From: CAZGAQ01 sp964523405
Lineage (GTDB): Bacteria; Planctomycetota; Phycisphaerae; UBA1845; Fen-1342
Assembly (NCBI GenBank): GCA_964523405.1
Contig: CAZGAQ010000069.1
Span: forward strand, 1-8,081
Length of the DNA: 8,081 nucleotides
Direction: 5' to 3'
Below, one piece after another: positions 4,789 through 8,081 of this stretch. Position numbers and translations under genes: made by a program. The notes beneath the pieces were generated by a model, which saw only the letters and a list, made by a program, of their open reading frames with translations, did not search any database and had not been told where the DNA came from. Position 1 is the stretch's first letter. Every line of letters starts with the position of its first letter.

Positions 4789-6663
4789 ATGGGATCCACA
4801 GTCGAGAGTACCCCGGCCGGCCAAGGGTCGGCGAAGCGCGTTGAGGAAAAATACCAGGTAGCCGTCCGCTTTGCCGGTGACTCCGGCGACGGCATGCAGC
4901 TTGTCGGGGGACAATTCACCGCGACCTCCGCCGTGTTCGGGAACGATATCGCGACGTTCCCTGACTACCCGGCCGAGATCCGCGCCCCGATGGGCACGCT
5001 GGCAGGCGTGTCCGGCTTCCAGATCAACTTCAGCAGCCGCGACATCTACACGCCGGGTGACCGCGTCGACGTGCTCGTGGCCATGAATCCAGCCGCCCTG
5101 AAGGTCTGCCTCCGCGATCTGATTGACGGCGGCATCATCCTGGTGAACACGGACGAGTTCACGGAGAGCAATCTCGAGAAGGCCCAGTACAAGGAGAACC
5201 CGCTCGAGACGGATGAGTTGAAGCGCTACACGGTCTACAAGGTCCCGATCACGCAACAAACGCTGGAAGCGGTCAAGGAGACCGGGCTGGGGCCCAAGGA
5301 CGCCGCCCGCTGCAAGAACTTCTACGCTCTGGGCGTGCTGTACTGGCTGTTCGACCGGCCGCTGGAGACGACACTGAGCTGGATCAACGGCAAGTTTGCC
5401 AAGATCCCCGCCGTCGCGCGGGCGAACACGCTCGCGCTGCAGGCGGGCTACACGCTCGGCGAAGCGACCGACATGTTCAACGTGCGGTACCGCGTGAAGC
5501 CGGCGCAACTGCCACCGGGGACGTACCGCAACCTGACCGGCAACCAGGCCACGGCGCTGGGGCTGGTGACGGCGGCGCAGCTCGCGGGCAAGCCGCTGTT
5601 CTACGGGAGCTATCCGATCACGCCGGCGAGCGAGATTCTGCACGAGCTGGCGAGCTACAAGAACTTTGACGTGCGCGTGTTCCAGGCGGAGGATGAGATT
5701 GCCGCCATGGCGTCGGTCGTCGGCGCCGCCTATGCCGGGGCCATCGCAACGACCGGCACGAGCGGACCGGGCATGGCGCTGAAGCAGGAAGCCATCGGGC
5801 TGGGCGTGATGACCGAATTGCCGATGGTCATCGTCAACGTGCAGCGCGGCGGGCCGAGTACGGGGCTGCCAACCAAGACGGAGCAGTCTGACTTGCTGCA
5901 GGCGGTCGTGGGGCGTAACGGCGAGTGCCCGCTGCCGGTGCTGGCGGCGCAGTCGCCGGCGGACTGCTTCTGGAGCGCAATCGAGGCAGTGCGCGTGGCC
6001 GTCAAGTACATGACGCCCGTCGTGCTGCTGACCGATGGGTACCTGGGCAACGGGTCCGAGCCATGGCGCATTCCGGGTGCACAGGAGCTGCCGGCCATTC
6101 CGGTGACGCATCCGACCGACCCGTTGAAGTACCACCCGTACGACCGGGACGAGCACGGCGCGCGGCCGTGGGCGATCCCCGGCACACCGGGACTGCAGCA
6201 CCGCATCGGCGGGCTGGAGAAACAGGATGTGACCGGCAACGTGTGCTACACGCCGGAGAACCACCAGCGCATGACCGAGCTGCGGGCGCAGAAAGTGGCG
6301 AACGTGATTCGCGAGGTCCCGGATCAGACGGTCTTCGGGGACGAGCGTGGCGAACTGCTGGTGGTCTCGTGGGGCGGGACGTATGGCACGGTACGGACGG
6401 CCATCGAGCGGGCGCGCGAGGCGGGCAAGCCGGTGTCGCACGCCCACGTGCGCTGGATCAACCCGCTGCCGCGGAATCTGGGGGACGTGCTGCGGCGCTT
6501 TCGGCAAGTGCTGGTGTGCGAACTCAACATGGGTCAGCTCCAGCTCTGGCTGCGGGCCCATTACCTCGTGGACGCGCAGGGGCTGCACAAGGTGCAGGGC
6601 CAGCCGTTCCGCGTCAGCGACATTCTCACGAAAGTAGACGAGCTGCTGGGAGGTAAGCGATGA
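4789..6663 (+). CDS. korA: 2-oxoacid:ferredoxin oxidoreductase, fused gamma-alpha subunit (2-oxoglutarate likely)
   Basis: With KorB it oxidatively decarboxylates a 2-oxoacid to its acyl-CoA, passing electrons to ferredoxin; the reverse reaction also exists in some organisms. The product has 624 residues, matching the fused gamma-alpha form. The gamma domain (about 22-200) starts with VRFAGDSGDGMQLVGGQF (26-43) and includes the CoA-side segment RAPMGTLAGVSGFQINF. The alpha domain (about 250-430) has the family signature YPITPAS (275-281) with the catalytic threonine region. QAEDEIAAM and TTGTSGPGMALKQEA (321-335) and QRGGPSTGLPTKTEQSD (352-368) follow. Domain II (520-624) ends the protein. 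There is no ferredoxin domain. The ATG at 4789 follows GAGAGA and begins just before the conserved domain. It overlaps korB by four bases. The 2-oxoglutarate assignment rests on overall similarity to KorA types and is less sure than the enzyme class. Confidence 0.92.
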   Translation: MGSTVESTPAGQGSAKRVEEKYQVAVRFAGDSGDGMQLVGGQFTATSAVFGNDIATFPDYPAEIRAPMGTLAGVSGFQINFSSRDIYTPGDRVDVLVAMNPAALKVCLRDLIDGGIILVNTDEFTESNLEKAQYKENPLETDELKRYTVYKVPITQQTLEAVKETGLGPKDAARCKNFYALGVLYWLFDRPLETTLSWINGKFAKIPAVARANTLALQAGYTLGEATDMFNVRYRVKPAQLPPGTYRNLTGNQATALGLVTAAQLAGKPLFYGSYPITPASEILHELASYKNFDVRVFQAEDEIAAMASVVGAAYAGAIATTGTSGPGMALKQEAIGLGVMTELPMVIVNVQRGGPSTGLPTKTEQSDLLQAVVGRNGECPLPVLAAQSPADCFWSAIEAVRVAVKYMTPVVLLTDGYLGNGSEPWRIPGAQELPAIPVTHPTDPLKYHPYDRDEHGARPWAIPGTPGLQHRIGGLEKQDVTGNVCYTPENHQRMTELRAQKVANVIREVPDQTVFGDERGELLVVSWGGTYGTVRTAIERAREAGKPVSHAHVRWINPLPRNLGDVLRRFRQVLVCELNMGQLQLWLRAHYLVDAQGLHKVQGQPFRVSDILTKVDELLGGKR

Positions 6664-7685
6664 GCGTGACAACTCCCCCTCTGGCCGCCAGGGACTTCAA
6701 GAGCGACCAACAGGTCAAGTGGTGCCCGGGCTGTGGCGACCACTCGGCGCTGGTGCAGATTCAGAAGGTGCTGGCGGCGCTCGGCGCGACCAAGCACGGT
6801 ACGTGTTTCGTGTCGGGCATCGGCTGTTCCAGCCGCTTCCCGTACTACATGGACGTGTACGGCTTTCACAGCATCCACGGGCGCGCGCCGGCCGTCGCGA
6901 CGGGCGTGAAGTGCGCCAACCCGGCGCTGGACGTGTGGGTCGTGACGGGGGACGGCGATGCGCTGAGCATCGGCGGCAACCACATTCTGCACACGATCCG
7001 CCGCAACGTTGGGCTGAAGATCATCCTGCTGAACAACCGCATCTACGGGCTCACCAAGGGCCAGTACTCGCCGACGAGCGAGTTCGGCACGCGGACGAAG
7101 AGCTCGCCAATGGGCTCGATTGACCATCCGATGCACCCGATCTCGGTGGCGATCGGCTCGGAGATCACGTTCGTGGCGCGGGCGGTGGACACGGACGTGG
7201 CGCACCTGCAGGCGATGCTCAAACGGGCGGCAGCACACAAGGGCACCGCGTTCATCGAGGTGTACCAGAACTGCCAGGTGTACAACGCGAACGCGTATAG
7301 CTGGATTAACGACCGCGAGACGAAGGCGGACAACGCGCTGTACCTGGAACACGGCAAGCCGCTGATCTTCGGCAAGCACCAGGACAAGGGCATCGCCCTG
7401 GATGGCGAGACCCCGGTGGTCGTGGATCTGAAGAGCTTCCCGCGCGAGAAGGTGATCGTACACGACGAGAAGGCCGCCGACCCGTCGATGGCGTTTCGGC
7501 TGGCGCGGATGTTGCACCCGCAATATCCCGAGCCGCTGGGCGTTTTTCGGGCGGTCGAGAAGCCGGTGTACGAGACGCTGATGGTGGAGCAGATTCTGGC
7601 GGCGCGCAAGAAGAGCGGTCCGGGGCAGCTCGAGAAGCTGTTCCACGAGGGCGACACCTGGACTGTGGGCGGCGCGCAGAAATAG
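6660..7685 (+). CDS. korB: 2-oxoacid:ferredoxin oxidoreductase beta subunit (TPP and 4Fe-4S)
   Basis: This is the catalytic partner of KorA, 341 residues. W-CPGCGDH (21-28) gives Cys22 and Cys25. Cys56 in GIGCSSRFP and Cys205 in YQNCQVYN complete the four ligands of the single [4Fe-4S] cluster. Their spacing matches two-subunit archaeal and bacterial oxidoreductases. Thiamine diphosphate and magnesium binding are shown by GDGDALSIGGNH (97-108) with NNRIYGLTKGQYSPTS (125-140). The KGQYSPTS form, followed by KSSPMGS, resembles the beta subunits of KorAB in aerobes such as Mycobacterium tuberculosis, rather than the strictly anaerobic pyruvate enzymes. The C-terminal part (about 290-341) is the usual KorB tail. 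The start ATG overlaps the korA stop in ATGA and is served by GGGAGGT five bases upstream (6648-6654), so the two subunits are translationally coupled. No delta (ferredoxin) subunit follows. Confidence 0.94.
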   Translation: MSVTTPPLAARDFKSDQQVKWCPGCGDHSALVQIQKVLAALGATKHGTCFVSGIGCSSRFPYYMDVYGFHSIHGRAPAVATGVKCANPALDVWVVTGDGDALSIGGNHILHTIRRNVGLKIILLNNRIYGLTKGQYSPTSEFGTRTKSSPMGSIDHPMHPISVAIGSEITFVARAVDTDVAHLQAMLKRAAAHKGTAFIEVYQNCQVYNANAYSWINDRETKADNALYLEHGKPLIFGKHQDKGIALDGETPVVVDLKSFPREKVIVHDEKAADPSMAFRLARMLHPQYPEPLGVFRAVEKPVYETLMVEQILAARKKSGPGQLEKLFHEGDTWTVGGAQK

Positions 7686-7705
7686 ACCGCAGGTCGCCGG
7701 GACCG

Positions 7706-7720
7706 ATCGGCCGGGCCGAT
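7706..7720 (+). terminator. Hairpin shortly after korB
   Basis: ATCGGC and GCCGAT form a 6-bp stem with a 3-base loop, starting 21 bases after the korB stop. No U tract follows. It could slow polymerase or protect the 3' end, but an intrinsic terminator is not shown. The direct repeat GCGGCCAAG (7735-7743 and 7754-7762) lies just beyond it. Confidence 0.3.
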
Positions 7721-7803
7721 GGACCGGTGGGGACGCGGCCAAGTGGGCAGAGTGCGGCCAAGGCGCCCAGGCAAACGAGCCGGCGGGCGGCGCCCTCGGG
7801 GGT

Positions 7804-7966
7804 GCGCGGTTCGGAGCGCGCCGGCCGAAGGTGATCGGAGTAGGGATTAAGGGATTCAGGGATTAAGGGTGGGCGTGCGCGGTTCGTGGTGCGCCAGTCG
7901 AAGGAGATCAAGATCTTGTTCTGCGCGCGTCCCAGGTGCGCACCTTCGATATCGGGACGTTGCGGC
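7804..7966 (-). repeat. Composite intergenic repeat element, right copy (inverted)
   Basis: This is the reverse-complement counterpart of 62-216. The identical 19-bp core is at 7948-7966, the 16-bp spacer at 7932-7947 (11 of 16 matches), and the 23-bp block at 7909-7931. Palindromic subunits lie at about 7877-7906 and 7804-7833, with octads GGGATTAA, GGGATTCA and GGGATTAA (7843-7866) between them. This copy has three octads where the left has two. One subunit keeps TTCGG with CCGAA; the other has diverged to TTCG-TGG with CCA-CGAA. A separate perfect palindrome, GGTGCGCACC, lies at 7935-7944. No gene is visible in 7686-8081. Confidence 0.8.
7843..7869 (+). repeat. GGGATTAA-type octad array inside the right element
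   Basis: Three 8-bp units (GGGATTAA, GGGATTCA, GGGATTAA) are followed by a fourth GGG. Four GGG runs with 5-base loops fit a G-quadruplex pattern on the strand that korB read-through would carry. The left element has only two divergent units at 162-177, so unit number varies between copies. Confidence 0.75.
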
Positions 7967-7985
7967 GGCGAGGTGACAGGTGTCA

Positions 7986-8013
7986 GGGGACAAGGGACAG
8001 GGGACAGGGGGGG
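7986..8013 (+). repeat. GGGGACA heptad array with G-quadruplex pattern
   Basis: Seven-base units GGGGACA, AGGGACA and GGGGACA are followed by seven G. Four G runs separated by 4, 3 and 3 bases give a textbook G-quadruplex pattern on the plus strand. It begins 19 bases outside the conserved core of the right element. Confidence 0.8.
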
Positions 8014-8047
8014 CGAGTCGAGGGAACGGGGGTCGGCAGAGACGCAG

Positions 8048-8075
8048 TAGCGAGTGGCGAGTAGCGAGTAGCGAG
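8048..8075 (+). repeat. TAGCGAG heptad tandem repeat, four units
   Basis: The units TAGCGAG, TGGCGAG, TAGCGAG and TAGCGAG are contiguous with no spacers, so this is not a CRISPR. The array reaches almost to the window edge and may continue beyond it. A single related heptad in inverse orientation (CTCGCTA) is present near 8-13 at the left end. Confidence 0.85.
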
Positions 8076-8081
8076 CTGAGA

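Noticed and set aside
4698..4841. Upstream 47-residue frame in the korA leader, overlapping its start
   Set aside because: It is out of frame with korA, lacks a clear ribosome binding site, and has no recognisable content. It is probably chance.
4576..6672. Minus-strand 698-codon open frame opposite all of korA
   Set aside because: It has Arg/His/Leu-rich shadow composition and no motif, while korA on the other strand has unmistakable family signatures.
7843..7869. Telomere-like repeat suggesting a linear replicon end
   Set aside because: GGGATTAA units resemble telomeric repeats only superficially. There are three copies inside an internal element that also exists at the other end of the window.
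62..7966. Composite transposon bounded by inverted repeats
   Set aside because: No transposase gene is present in either element or between them, the cargo is core metabolism plus a tRNA, and no target duplication can be seen within the window.
8048..8075. CRISPR array
   Set aside because: Units are contiguous heptads with no spacers, and no cas gene is present.

Overview
The window is GC-rich bacterial chromosomal DNA with mostly core metabolic genes. A free-living planctomycete-like bacterium (Planctomycetota, perhaps Phycisphaerae) is the best guess. The reasons are the ThiD2-ThiE fusion, a DapL-type lysine/peptidoglycan route, a small membrane protein resembling DUF5658, and long intergenic stretches full of 7-8 bp tandem repeats. 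This placement is inferred from family knowledge; no phylogenetic marker is present.

Layout: (1) 1-441 is non-coding and repeat-rich. (2) 442-4513 is read leftward on the minus strand. In transcription order it holds dapL, folK (7-base overlap with dapL), a flavin reductase-like split-barrel protein, a three-helix membrane protein with its own promoter, a ThiD2-ThiE fusion, and tRNA-Ser(GGA). (3) 4514-4788 is a divergent control region with two back-to-back sigma70-like promoters and two near-perfect palindromes. (4) 4789-7685 on the plus strand is korA-korB, a two-subunit 2-oxoacid:ferredoxin oxidoreductase with an ATGA overlap. (5) 7686-8081 is again non-coding and repeat-rich.

Functionally, the minus-strand genes cover diaminopimelate (cell wall/lysine), folate and thiamine diphosphate synthesis. 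KorAB is a thiamine-diphosphate and iron-sulfur enzyme. DapL releases 2-oxoglutarate and KorAB probably consumes it, so sharing one divergent control region is plausible, but this is inference.

The least ordinary part is non-coding. A composite element of about 155-163 bp occurs at both ends of the window in inverted orientation. It has a 19-bp identical core, a 23-bp near-identical block, two palindromic subunits and short tandem repeats. Each copy lies downstream of a transcription unit's 3' end (tRNA-Ser on the left, korB on the right) in the same orientation relative to that unit. The adjoining 7-8 bp tandem arrays form G-quadruplex-type motifs on the same sense strand. No CRISPR, transposase, phage gene or defence gene was found.
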